This document shows positions 11,100-23,499 of a stretch of 64,000 nt of DNA, in pieces. Source of the stretch: Ctena decussata (Eukaryota > Mollusca > Bivalvia > Lucinida > Lucinidae); the NCBI GenBank assembly GCA_963989385.1, contig OZ022513.1, positions 22,137,928-22,201,927 of the forward strand. The letters are read 5' to 3'. Below the pieces are notes generated by a model. It saw only the letters and a program-made list of their open reading frames with translations. It did not search any database and was not told the origin of the DNA. The translations under genes and the position numbers were made by a program. Numbering within the stretch: position 1 is the stretch's first letter; every line of letters starts with the position of its first letter.

Positions 11100-12880
11100 C
11101 TCCCCCACCTAATGATTATTAATCTGATCATGTTAATTATGAATTCGATTATGAATTCGATCAAATATTTTACCCGGTGCATCTACAAACTTGCAGATGC
11201 TGAACTTAAGGCAGTCATGGCTTTCCATACTTATCTGTCCTTGTCCCGCGCATAGCGACCTTAATAAATTTCCAAAAATTCATAAAACTAGGACAGGCAT
11301 AAAATCCCAAATGCATTCGAACTTGGATCATAGTATACAATTTGCTTACGAGTTACTCACACTTGAGCGCTGAAGATGAATGGAATTATGTGAGCTACAT
11401 CAAAAATAGTCGTCTGGTATGACTTAGTCCAAGGCGTAACCAGTTTACTTTGAATTAGATCATTATGAAACATGATAAATAGTACAGGCTAATCTGGGGA
11501 AAGTTTAAAGATCGACTTATCGACATAGTAGCGGAAGAGAAACGTGTGCATGTATGCGTAAAAGCCCACATTTGACCTTGTTTTGGGTCTTAACGATCTA
11601 GTTTTTATGAAACTTAAAAGACAATTCAAACAGACATTTAATCCCGGAAAATACACAGGCTGGCATGACAGGACTATTCACCAAACAGTTGTTCTTCCTT
11701 GAGTGCAAAAATTCTATATGTGACCTTGTCCCAGGCTCAGCATATAAATTTTAAAATTGATCATCATGGAATTTGCATATAACTATTCAGACATAAAATC
11801 GTAAACAACGCCGAAATTCAGCCATTTCTGCATATATTCATCTTTGAGTTACCCCCCACCCCCAATTTGGTCTCAATACAACCACATGCCAGACTCCAAT
11901 AATGTTTGATATTGAGATACACTTCTCAAACTTATTCTATCCTAGCTGTAAAATAAACAAATACTGCTAAGACGGCAAACATATTAAGGGCTAAAATAAA
12001 TACCAGCACTTTATGTACCGTTACAATCACAGTCTTGAAAGAGTGATAAGGTCAAACAGAATATGCTGCGATATATGTGACCAGCTGATCTTGTACGCTG
12101 GACTGATTTGAGATTAAATTGTGAACTACAAGGCAGGTTCAATTTCGGCTGGTTTAGAATATTCAATTTTAGAGTTATGTACCTTTGGGTGCTTAAAACA
12201 TATTTGAGAAAGTGTAAATGGATAAATTTATGATACATACATTACTTATGATCGAATAATTATACAATGATAAAACATATACATGAGCTTTAAAGCTTTC
12301 TTGGTCATTAACTTTAAATTGTGTTTGTTATCAAAAACCATAATTGTGCATTTCATTTGCTATCTGTAGTAAAATAAATCTAGATATTTAGCCTCGGAGT
12401 GGAATTAGTCCACCCACTTTAATCAGCTTTGACACTTAAACACAAACCATAGTAAAGACAGTCCACATTTAAACTATAAAATAATAATGACCATAATCAA
12501 TTAAGAGCAGATTAATCACTCAACAGTATAGTCCAGATCTTTATTTTACACGCGGCACGTTGCTTGCGTAAGGCAAACATATCTATGAAATTTGATAAAC
12601 TTATGTCTTAAAGTAAAAGAGACAAAGCCCCAACACGTAAATTGACCAAAGGTATGTAATTCATGATCATGGTGTTCAAGAGTTAGGCCTTTAAAAATGA
12701 GTTCCCTCTTGTACTCGTGATGAATATAACTATGATGTTTCATGACTACATCACAAAGGTTTAGGAGTTATAGCTAGCAACGATGAAATGAAAGAATGAT
12801 AAACATCTAATATTAGCAGTGATTGCCGTTTCGTTGGCAGCAGGGAACAAATATACTTACTGTCTGGGCCAGTAACACAC
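11100..12880. other. Non-coding stretch downstream of copy A exon 4
   Basis: This is where exon 5 of copy A would be expected. I searched by eye on the minus strand for the calcium-loop and GAWWY/SNLNG coding motifs and found none. No other gene recognised. Confidence 0.45.
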
Positions 12881-12886
12881 ACATAC

Positions 12887-13051
12887 CTGCTGTACCAGTA
12901 TAACATGTTACTTTAAGCTTGTAGTTTTCAGTAAAATCACTAACATCAAAGTCGTCATATTGTGCGTACGCAGAATTCCCTTCGAAATCTGTCATCTCAA
13001 TTCTTAGTTCATAGAACCCTTGGGATAAAATTCTTTTCAGAGGACGTAGTC
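12887..13051 (-). CDS. Copy A exon 4: FReD C-proximal part
   Basis: 165 bp with an AAG acceptor and GCAG|GTATG donor. It encodes [19 protein letters not shown] followed by [17 protein letters not shown] and [19 protein letters not shown]. This corresponds to the FReD strands before the calcium loop. No downstream exon of the copy is seen. Confidence 0.87.
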
Positions 13052-16000
13052 CTTAAAATCAAAACATTAAAGGGGGTAAAATATGAGTAACGAAAACAAC
13101 GATTTCAGGGTTCATGATGCAGCCGCCATATACCTCTGCAGTAAACAAATGTCCTTACTCTTAATAGCTGTGACTTTGATGTTGAGAAATTTTAATCACT
13201 ACAAGAATTAGCAGAGGGAATCGAAAACCTCTAATCTAACTTTAATTCCGTAAACAGACATCGATGAATTGATTGCTAATAAAAATATTGAACAAAGTAT
13301 TGCAAGAACCATAGCAGAATTTAACACACGATAGGATTTATTTTATATGAAACTGATTCGATACATTATTATTTACTGCAATAATAAACGGGTTGATATA
13401 GAGCTTTCTTTCTATGTCAAGGAAGCTCAAGGTTAGCTTTGACAAAGTGTGTATGTTGCGTACTTAGACAGAACTGATAATTTACGTAAAAGCAGAACCT
13501 TTACTGTAAAATTGCCCAGTTTGTTTCAAATGTTGACATGTTTTATTGAAGTATAATAGCTTTAACAATTAACAAGATTACATACCGAGCCAGAACTCAT
13601 GACTTGAATCACCAAAGCCTTTCTCATATTCCGTCCAGTTCCTGTAGAAGTCTACAGAGCCATCTAATCGCCTTTGAAATACCTAAACAAGTATGCACGG
13701 TACAGAAGAAACATTTGAGCCGCGACACGACAAAACCAACAATGTGGTTGTGCGCCCAGCGCAGACTCAGATCAGCCTGGGCATCCGCCCAGTCTGATCA
13801 TAGTCTTCGCTGTCCGCATGGAGGTAGCTTAGACCCTTAGCTACCCTTTGAGCACTTAACGAAGAGTCGAGTCAAACTGGGCTGATGCCTAGGCTGATCT
13901 GAGTCATCGCTGGGTGCACGACCACATTGTTGGTTTTGTCGTGTCGCGGCTCATTTTAAAGTGGGTGCTAATGGCAGGACTAGAAAGTAAAACTACTCTA
14001 TAATTGAGTACAGGGCGAATTATTTGCACGCCCGCCAAAAACAGTTTTTGAAAGACAGTAAGGACGAAAAAAAGATGAATCATTCAGTTACAAAACACTA
14101 ACGGTGTTGGCGATAGGGTATAAAACTGTAGATCATTTAGAGGCAAAGAACTCATTGCAGAATTGAAAACAACCGACCCGGTTTGTGTAGCCTTTTCATT
14201 CATGGTAATAGCAAGTGAAACAATACTAACGTTTTCCAGTAGAAGTAAAAATAACATCGAAAGTTCCAGTCTGACCAAATCTGTTCTTGACGGAACTGAA
14301 AAGTGCGATAACTGGTATGCGACCTACATGGTGGACCCTGTTTAGTGTAATATACGCTCGGAAAGCACGTATGGCATGACCTGTTCCAAATGGCAATCAC
14401 AGTTAAGTTAACAAACCTCAACTGCAGGACGATTGCTTACGGCATCCAAACAAAACTATACGATTGCTTGTTCGATCTCAAAATGATCTAAAGGTAAGGG
14501 CGGTTGTTTGACAGTTGAACAAGAATTGCAAATTCTTATGAATCAAGTCATTTCAAGAGCAATACTAGAAAGAAAGAACAATAGTATAGGCTTCACGTCC
14601 CCTGTCAGTGCCTGAAGTACGAACTTAGTTTCAGATAAATCATAACGCGAAGGCCTTGTGAAATCATTGCGATACACAAGCACTATATCGAATGATTGTG
14701 CGACGTCAGTTATACTCCATAAACATGTATCTGTTGACTGTGCAGATGTGCATGCTGGTCTGAGCTTATATGGTACAATAATTTGTTCATGTATCTTGTA
14801 AAGCAGGTATGGTCATTGAGTTATCATACTAGCCTGTAAGAATCGCTAGCTTGTACACACTACAACATATGATACCTGCATTTTGGATGATTATGACTGC
14901 CTAACAAAATAGTATTTTACCAGCCATCCTCCCCCATCTGTTGTCATATCGCAGTATACATCGTATCCGTTACGTGTGCATTGTGGAGTCACGTGATAAA
15001 CTCCAGATGTTGTGTGTCCTCTATCTTGATAATCCTGGCAATCTACACCATAGTTGTTACAAGTCCAAAGACAGCAGCCTACGAAAGCCGACGAGAAGGT
15101 AGTGAAAAAGATGAGTGAAAACGTTGGACAGAGGCACCACTTTATATAAAGCTTAACTTTAAGGTAGCTCTATGCCATTATTGTATATAATACACAACAA
15201 TAATTGGCCAATCGATTGATTAACTTTACAATTTTCAAGAGACTTATTGGCTAAATGCATTTATACATATGCTTTTGATGGAAATTAGCAAGGTTATCTA
15301 TATTCAATAAAAGCAGCGATTGAGTTACTAGACAACTGCTAATAGTGAGCTATCTTCTTGGCTTTCCATTTGTCTTGTTTTAGATGATTTTATGCCGTCT
15401 TTATTGCTCCTTTATATGGTTATCCATTGAGCTGAGTTTTGATCATCCTCGTCTTATCTGCTTTCCAAATAAAGAAAGAGAGAGAGAGAGAGAGAAGTAG
15501 AACTCATGTGCCTTATAATTCTAATGCTACATGTATTGCTGCATAACAGAATATACATATTAACAGACATGTATTAGTGACATATACATGTATGAAATTT
15601 AATTGTAAATATTGTAGTATCATTAGTTCAGATTCGCGTATAAATACTTTGATTAGGCCCTGACGTCAAAAGGCATACACAAATTTGTTGACGAAAAAGA
15701 AAATGGAATTTCAGAGATATTGGAATAAATCGGATCAAAGATTGAACGGATACTTGACGAAAACACCTTGTGCTTTAAGGGGTTAACATAAATCAATATA
15801 GATCGAATTTCTCTATTTTTCTGCTTCTAACAGTTTGAATTAAAGTGGCGTAAATGTATGAAATATTTACAAAATGCTATTTTTCTCAGACCACATCACG
15901 TAATTTGAAGATCAAACTTAATAGGCCATGAGCCAGATATGGTTTACCTCCCCCCCCCCCCCCCCAGGGGGAGTTTTGTAGACCATACTTTTCTTAAAGA

Positions 16001-19000
16001 CCAGCATCTTAGAAGTATTTTGCAGCATGTTAGCCCTCTGGCGAGTGGGGCGTTAAGCTGTAACAGCCTGTTATGTTACGTTACACATTAAAATAATAAA
16101 CATAAAATAAAAATTATCAAAAATTATAAAAAATAGAAGTCACTTTCCTATGTTTAAAATTATAATACAGTCTAATAGAACAATCCAATAGCTAAAAGTT
16201 ATGATGTTTGAAACGTCACTTTAGCCTACGTGGTGTAATATACGTGACGTTTTTCTTTACTCTCCATTAAAATTGCAATTTCCATCCAAAATACTTTCTT
16301 TTTGTAAGTTATTCCTTTAATATTAGACTAAATGTTTGTTAATATGATAAAGGAAATTTATTGATCTTTTCGGATCTGCAAAAATTATTATCCTATCTTG
16401 TATACTTTGGGAGAAATAGGATGTTGAACACAGTAACCCCTTATGAATGTTCCATATTACAATTATCACTTTCCGTATAATTCAAGCGCTTGAACTACAC
16501 TTTTGGAATTGAAAACAACAGTAAAAGGTAATATTGAATACGCCAGCCTATTTAAACAGCAAGGAGCAGTTCAACAATATTTTGAGTGCATTTTAGTCGG
16601 CCATAATGATCAATTATATACGTTACCTAGGGCTACTTTTGTTAAAATCATATAATTTGAAGATAGAATCATTTTATTGTCTTTGGTAGCAGTTTTCTTC
16701 ATGATGGAATCTTTTAATGTAAGAGAAAAATGCATTCTGGTTTATTTTGTATGATAAGCTGTTACTTGTAGTAACGTAAATAACATTAACATTTTAAATA
16801 TTTTATTATAATACCTTTAATCAGGTTTTTCTCCGCGGTCACATTAGAAAATAACACATATAAGTCTGGGTGTTCTTATGATATATTGTGTACTTGGACC
16901 TATCAACACTTCTCTCAGTTATTACTTTTAGGCATTCATGAGGTGTGTTTTATACGTGATTAAACACAGTATACTTCAAATTGTAATGTTAAGGACATTG
17001 ACATATTCTGCACATGTAAAACGGATTTTGCTGTTTACTTTGTTATTATATAAAAAATATAAGTATTTCATAATGACATTGCCCAGTTTGTTTCTTTTAC
17101 AAATTGTACATTTGAGTTCTAAAGACGGTAACATACCTGAAATTTTGTTATATACAACTAAAAAATCCAAAAAATCAAAATAAAAATAATAATAATAATT
17201 ATTATTATTAAAAATAAAAAAAATACTTCAGAAAAGATAAAGCCGCGGCTATTAAAAGCCAGCATTGATTTTGCATATAGGGTTCGAATAAAATTATGTG
17301 CAATCAGTTTGATACCATTAAAAGCTAAGCGGTTTTGACGTGTTTAGTTTAAAACTATAAAATAATCAGTAATCAACAATGCAAACTGGAGTTCCACCTT
17401 GTTTATTGACATGATTTGTTATAGCTTTTACGTGCACACTGAAAAACTATAAAGCCAAACAGTAACCTGAAGTTTAAAGGCTTAAGCCAAATACAGTTCT
17501 GCATGAAAGCTAATGTAGATATTTGCTGGCAGCGTATACTTACTTTTGTAAGACTATCGTATATTTTACGTTACCAGAGGAAACAACATTGCTGAGTTAC
17601 AGTTAAGAAACAAACAAACTTTTGAAAATAATTAATGGTAGTATCAATTCCAATGCTTTACTTAGTCCATTTATGTAACTAACAATTATGTGTCAACTAG
17701 GAGTTTGGGAGAATAGTATCAGAAATATTACAGAAAAGAGACACTGACAGTTTACTAGTATACTGTAGCAATCTATCAATGCTATGTTTAAGATGATCTA
17801 TATTTCTATGCTTTTGTTTCTTGCTGTTTAAAGTCTAACTGCATTCAACCATCTCCTAAAGAATCTAGCTACATTCAATCATCTCATAAAGAATCTATTC
17901 ACTAAAGAACATAAAGACAGGTTTAGTTGGACAAAAATGTTTTTTTTTTTCAGGGACAGTGTTCCAGTAGCTCTGCACACATAATAAAATGGCAAATGAA
18001 AATGACAGAATATACTAATGTTGGTCATCGCTGTTCAGATACTTATGAGCAAATCTTAGTTGTTCTCCTTCAGAATGTATTTGCCTACACTGTAGTTATC
18101 TGCTTTGCAGCATAATATTGGGAAAAAAGAAAGACCAAACAAGTAACGTATACAACGTATTTATTGAGAGTTTATGAATTCTTCATATCCGATATCCTTA
18201 AATATCAATACAGTATTTCTGAAGAGCAAATAATCAAACAATAGAAATAGTGCATACCTATACATGCCAAGGAAGGGCTAACCTAAGTAACTTACTGCAT
18301 TTGATCTCCGTGACCTTGTATTACCATATTGTTTACTTTTTAGCAATAAATATGCCCGTAAACTGCTTATTTATGATATCTTACTGCTTATCAAACTATC
18401 CTTGTACAAATACGTTAAATACTGTTAGAGAATAAAGCCCCAATTTTAGTTATTACATTATTGAAAATTGTCCGAGTGAAATTTGTATTTCGTAACATCT
18501 TTAGTCCTTGATAGTAAGAACAAGTGGGAATAAAACCATGGGTTTGCAAAATTACCTGACCACTGGAATATTGTAACAACATAATGAAAAATTGAGCTCC
18601 TGAACAGGCTGAAGACAGAATGTTGTATGCGTTATAAAGTATGTTACTTTCTATAATCCTTAAATTTTCACATTGTTAACATTTTGTAATGTATTTGATG
18701 GCCGGGAGCTGCATAAACAGATCACGTAGATCACAAATTAACATATAAGTTATGATCACGGGAGCCACACATATTTGCTAACCCATGTAAAGCAGTATCT
18801 GTGCAAAGAGGTTCGTGGCTGAGGATTCGACTGACAGCATAGGAAAATGGTGTTAATGCATACCGGCAGAGTTGGTATTGCTGTTGATTGCCTCGGCTGG
18901 TAGTCACAATTGCATATTTGTATGTAGGGTAATTGAATGGCCCAGCCAACAGCACAGGTAGCGAAATTGGTTTTATCCCCATCATAACGAGAACCTAAAT

Positions 19001-20869
19001 ATTAATGAGTTGCAGCATATATCAACTTATACTTACTTCATTTAATGCATAAAATTAAAAAAAAAATCAATTTTATGAAGTCACTTTTAAGTGAGACTGA
19101 ATTGAAGGCAAGGTCGAGCTGCTTTAGCTTTAACAATCTATGTGCGTCTTGCTGAGTTCTTGTGTATTTCAAAGATCTAAATTTGCCATCTGACTACCAG
19201 TGGTATGCTTATACTACAGCAGTAAATACTTCATGCTGCAAGGGAACTAAAATTTTGATAACAGATGACTCACTAATCTTATTCCTCGACATATTATAAT
19301 TATGTAACGTAATGTTACTGTTAGACTGCTTTTCAAATATCCACAATTAGATGTTTTTTTTTTATAGTTTGATGACACAAAATATTGACATTTCTTCATA
19401 TTTACATATACAACAGTATCTACTGAAGACAAATTAAAGATAACATTGAAATATAAAATGCAGCTAATGTTGGCTTTCTTAGCTTTTCTCGTCATTCTGT
19501 AGGTTAAATTCTTCAAAACTAAGATAGTTTCTGTTTTTCCAATTTAATGTATCCACTGCTAATTTAAGTGCTGCCTAAATTACCTAAGCTGGGCATGAAT
19601 AAAAGAAGATTGACGAAGCACATATAAACTTCAGTCCACCAATTCAGCGATTTAGTCTGATTCCAGTTTTTTTTTGTTGTTGTTGTTTTTTGTATTTTTG
19701 TTGTTGTTATATACGTTACATGTTTATCGTGACTGCTAACGAGTTTTGTAAGACTTTAGTTTGTTTCTTTTTTATACTAGAATATTGAAACAGTCATATA
19801 TATGACATTAACTTTCCTCTACACTTAAATTCTTAAAATTTTCTCCTTATATCACATGTATTTAGACATTGAAGGGGAAAAAACGTCAAATGCAACGTAA
19901 ATTACGTTATACGGGTAAGTCAACTTATCCTTGACAATGTCAATAACCTTGAAACAGCGATTTATGTACTAGCAGACAAAACCCAACATTATTTAGGGCG
20001 AATACTAACATGTGTACAACAATGCGTATCTTCTATTATAACATGAATATATAAATTTGGGTAGTGTAATTGACGTTGACGTCATACGTTAACGCCCCAA
20101 CGTACAGAGGGCTAACATGTGTCATTTTGTTTCTTATATAATGTAGTTTCAGAAAATTATAGGGTACAAAACTCCCCCTGGGGGGGGGGGGGGAGGGGGG
20201 TCTATGGTCAGCTCAAGGTCTATAAGTAAAATAAGTTCGCTACTGATAAAGTCTCAGACTCTATATAAATAGGACAGGCGCAAGTCGGTGCTTTCGGTCA
20301 GCTGTTGTGTCACTGGTGTTAAAGTTGCTGTAGCTGACTGACCACTTGCCTGTCGTGACCTGCTGTCTGTTAATGTTTATCTTTATTTTTCGTTTGATTT
20401 TGAGGGCAGGATATGGAATCTGATAGAATCGAAGTTAGTTCTACAGCCTTAACTTTCTTTATAATACTAAAACATTTTCAAAAGTATAAACGTGCTTTTA
20501 GGTTTTATGTTGAATTGCAGACCAACCACATATTTTCAACTTATGACTATCACTGATTCTAAAGCTATCAGTACGTAGATACAGCAGAGGCCACAATTAT
20601 AAAACCCAATATCAATTGTAGAAAAAAAAGGAACAATGATAACAAAAAATAATAAGAGAAAAAAAAACTGTTTGCTTTAAAACAAAATTCCCTTTTTCAA
20701 ATAGAAAAGTTGAAATATGCGCTATATCATAATCCACTCTGCTTCATTATTCCCCATATGAAACAGCAAAATCGGTCGACTGAGCTCTAAATGTTTGAAA
20801 ACTAAGCTTACCTGACACCAACTGATAGCTTATTGCGATGATTATCAGCGTAGATCGGACAGTATTCAT
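12887..20869 (-). CDS. FReD gene copy A: secreted fibrinogen-related lectin, no terminal exon seen
   Basis: Spliced coding region read as join of complement 20812-20869, 14921-15078, 13586-13682 and 12887-13051, phases 1, 0, 1. It encodes a signal peptide, a short cysteine-containing linker and the first two thirds of a fibrinogen-related domain, with motifs [37 protein letters not shown] and [10 protein letters not shown]. Family members (ficolins, tachylectins) are secreted lectins that bind acetylated sugars; that role is inferred. The exon 4 donor (GCAG|GTATG) is intact, but no exon encoding the calcium loop and C-terminal pocket is visible from 12886 down to base 1. The gene is therefore either truncated or uses a last exon more than 12.8 kb away. 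Exon 2 has four cysteines in its N-terminal cluster region, fewer than copies B and C. Intron 1 holds a 4.3-kb TIR element and intron 2 a MITE. All four exons are open, so any loss of function is recent or structural. Confidence 0.75.
13586..13682 (-). CDS. Copy A exon 3: FReD middle part
   Basis: 97 bp, phase 0 in and phase 1 out, with an AG acceptor and a CG|GTATG donor. It encodes [20 protein letters not shown] and then [12 protein letters not shown], a diagnostic FReD block. NWT is an N-glycosylation sequon. A MITE begins only 33 bp upstream of the acceptor. Confidence 0.88.
13716..13953. mobile_element. Palindromic MITE, copy 2, in intron 2 of copy A
   Basis: Full-length copy with intact TIRs TGAGCCGCGACACGA / TCGTGTCGCGGCTCA. 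It sits 33 bp upstream of the exon 3 acceptor, where branch point and polypyrimidine tract are expected. Confidence 0.8.
14921..15078 (-). CDS. Copy A exon 2: N-terminal linker and start of FReD
   Basis: 158 bp between a TAG acceptor and a CTG|GTAAAA donor, open throughout. The linker reads [14 protein letters not shown] and is followed by the canonical FReD opening (SGVYHVTP ... [14 protein letters not shown]). Compared with B and C the linker has lost several cysteines, while an extra one appears in [10 protein letters not shown]. Confidence 0.85.
15478..15496. repeat. GA microsatellite
   Basis: Uninterrupted GA dinucleotides in intron 1 of copy A. Confidence 0.85.
15922..20222. mobile_element. 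4.3-kb TIR element in intron 1 of copy A
   Basis: Imperfect inverted repeats of about 150-200 bp: (TA)GGCCATGAGC..., a C run, CAGGGGGAGTTTTGTA, then CATGTTAGCCCTCTG and GGGGCGTTAA, recur inverted at 20050-20222. Copy B has homologous flanks (37200-37320) without the insert, so it is an insertion specific to copy A. Flanking TA may be the target duplication. No transposase domain seen. Confidence 0.65.
20812..20869 (-). CDS. Copy A exon 1: signal peptide
   Basis: Begins at an ATG and reads [19 protein letters not shown] plus one base, ending at a TCAG|GTAAG donor. The peptide has a positive residue, a hydrophobic core and a small-residue end (VSG), typical of a cleaved signal peptide. The split glycine is completed by exon 2. 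The start was chosen because copy B has the same ATG, exon length and donor. Confidence 0.8.
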
Positions 20870-21000
20870 AGTGCTTTACAGTGTTTAATGATCTCTCTGG
20901 CTGTGTTTGATTGTCTGTTTCACTACAATGTTAATTCTCTGAACAGAGGAAGAATACATACAAACTATTTTCCCTCCAGCAAGAGTTATAGCTCTCCGGA
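20870..21000 (-). promoter_or_regulatory. Conserved 5' flank of copy A
   Basis: About 130 bp upstream of the ATG is clearly similar to the same stretch upstream of copy B (39222-39352), including AACACAGCC, GAGAGATCA and a palindrome TCTCTG..CAGAGA. That palindrome lies at 20935-20950, 66-81 bp upstream of the ATG, exactly the same distance as in copy B. I see no clear TATA box. The block may be 5' UTR, core promoter or both. Confidence 0.45.
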
Positions 21001-21586
21001 AAAAAACTTTTATTGACAGGTACGATGAGATAAAAAATATATATTATGATGTGTTTCCCATAAACTATCAATACAATGGACTACTTAACTTTAATATTTT
21101 GTTTGATTTTCTCATGCTTTAGTAGAAACATTATACTGTTGTGGAGCTCTTACTCGTTTCTTGTCAAATATTCTTGCTACTTGGACTTGTTTTCTATTCT
21201 TTGATGTGTTCATAGCCTCCATAGGATCTTACTTTTCAAAACATATTTGTTTACATACATAACTTCAGACAAAAAGATATCTTAAACAATTCACTGAATC
21301 TACATTTGCTACAACCAATTCCAACTATGTTAATTCACATGCATATAACATAATCATATTACATTTCGTTTGCCTAAAATTCCTTTTTCTCACAGTAACA
21401 AATGCTGCAAGGAGCTTGTTTTTTCTCAAATTTCAAAGCTGTCTTTTACGCTACATCATACGCATGGCAAATCCCTGGACCGAGGCATCTGATAAATGTA
21501 TTATGGTGCCTCTCAGAACTAAAGTAAACAGAAAACTTCTATACAACTCGTAGAATCCTAAACATCACACAGTTCGACCACAATTT

Positions 21587-23400
21587 GGGGTAACTGGGAC
21601 ACTGGGGTAAGCGGGACACATTTTATTCTTTGCGCGCCTGACCTAGCATATAGTAATTACATACTAATTTAAAGAGTAACTACACTTCAGGAAGTGACTG
21701 AATCAGATCCCAATCCCTTGCCAAAAGCATTTATTATTTTATGTTTGGAAATAATATTTCTACGCTTCTTACGTATTTAAATTTATGTATCGCTGACATT
21801 TTGAATGTGAAGGTTCGAAATAGGCGCATTCATTCATTTGCATAAGAAGGATATAGCAGCAGCGGTCTGTTTGAACTGTCACCATAAGATTACCCTATCA
21901 TCGAAACACTTAAAAGTTAGGTCACTTGAACAACGGGAAACAAGGGTATTTGACAAAAGTCGAGTTAAAGTGTTTTTGAGTCCTGTCGTCGAAAACAGCA
22001 AATATTTATTCGACCATTTGTAAAATACAGTTCCTGACGTAACCTTTGACAGAAGTGACGTTATGTACGAGGCACGTGTACGAATAACTTACACAAATAA
22101 AATTAACTTATAAAACTATATTATTATATGATGATTTGTCTTAAACATATAGCGTGCGAAATTTTCTGTATGAAAATGTTCAATACACTTCAACGACAAT
22201 TCTACATAAATCCACAAATACATAACGCTATTTCAAACTGTCGTGACGTCAGTTTATCGCCGTCTTCTGTGATGTTGCAGTCATAATTGTAAGTCAGTTT
22301 TATTATTATTATTTGAGTCTCCATATTTCTTTTCAAACGGATGGAAATAAAAGAATGATCAAACATTATTCGGAGTTTAACAATATCAATATACTTTAAA
22401 AACCTGAAGCTCCACCGGGAAGCAAGAGATTGAAGATGTACAATTTACTTCCATATGTTGGGGTAACTGGGACGCCAGTCTTTTGACTTAACAACTTCAG
22501 CTATATATTTTGATGTAGAAATTCGAGGAGTTAACAGAATACTGTTGGTATTTCGAACCTTGCTGGGAGCAACTTGATTTAGCAAAAGATCGGTTACCTC
22601 AGTTTCACTGAACAACTTCGGCTGGAAACATTACAACTTGGCTTTACCCCACCCATTTTATTCCCCCTATTATTTATCAATTTATTGAATACTTCTTGCA
22701 CAGTAGTATGGTTAATTTTGTTTCTACACGGATAAGTCGTAAAAATGATGATAGTTTTTCCAAACTGTCCAGGGTAGAAGTTAAAAATACTTCGGAAAAA
22801 AACACTTACAAAGAAACGAAGTGGGTGGGTTATTTTGATGTTTGTTATGAAGGGACAATGTCCGTTCTCCGGTCATTGTCAGTACTCTATACATAGCATA
22901 TGAGAGTTTTATCATACTGTTTCTCTAGATTTGAGTCACCGAATATGTTAAAATAACTTGAGCTCACTGTAAATAGGTGTAATGCAGGGGTAAAGTTTAT
23001 TAGTATTTTTTTCTTTTGTTATCTAAACACGATACTATAAAAAAGGAGCAAGCGTTCTAATGTCTACGTTTCTCTGTTCTATAGCACAAATGGCTTCATC
23101 TTAAACCTATTCTCGTGCATTTTTCTTTTATTTGAAAACAAAGAGAGTTGAAATACTTACAAGTTATTCGGAGATAGTGTTCCACTTGCCCCAATAATTT
23201 GGGTAGGTGCGACATTTGACTGCATGGTTTTCAAACTGTTCTGTTGTTTAACGTATATCAATGAAAGACATCTTACTTCTACTACGATATCATATGATGG
23301 TAAGCTATAAAGTGCCAACATATTTTATATCGTTCTATGAAACCAGCCCATGAAAGCACGTGCTTTTCAAATAAGTGTCCCACTTGCCCCATTTTCCCCT
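21587..23400. mobile_element. 1.8-kb TIR-like element
   Basis: Left end GGGGTAACTGGGACACTGG then GGGGTAAGCGGGACAC; right end, inverted, GGGGAAAATGGGGCAAGTG and GGGACAC. Related motifs occur inside at 22457 and 23177. Frames inside show no recognisable transposase. Confidence 0.45.
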
Positions 23401-23499
23401 AACAGCAGAAAGCAACATTTATAAATTCTTTGTTGGTCATGTCGGACAAAGCCACTGAAAAACAGCCGGTTCTTCAGATTGTCGAGTAATGGCTAGCTC

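Noticed and set aside
21587..23400. Transposase coding region in the 1.8-kb element
   Set aside because: Frames are 60-66 codons without catalytic motifs.
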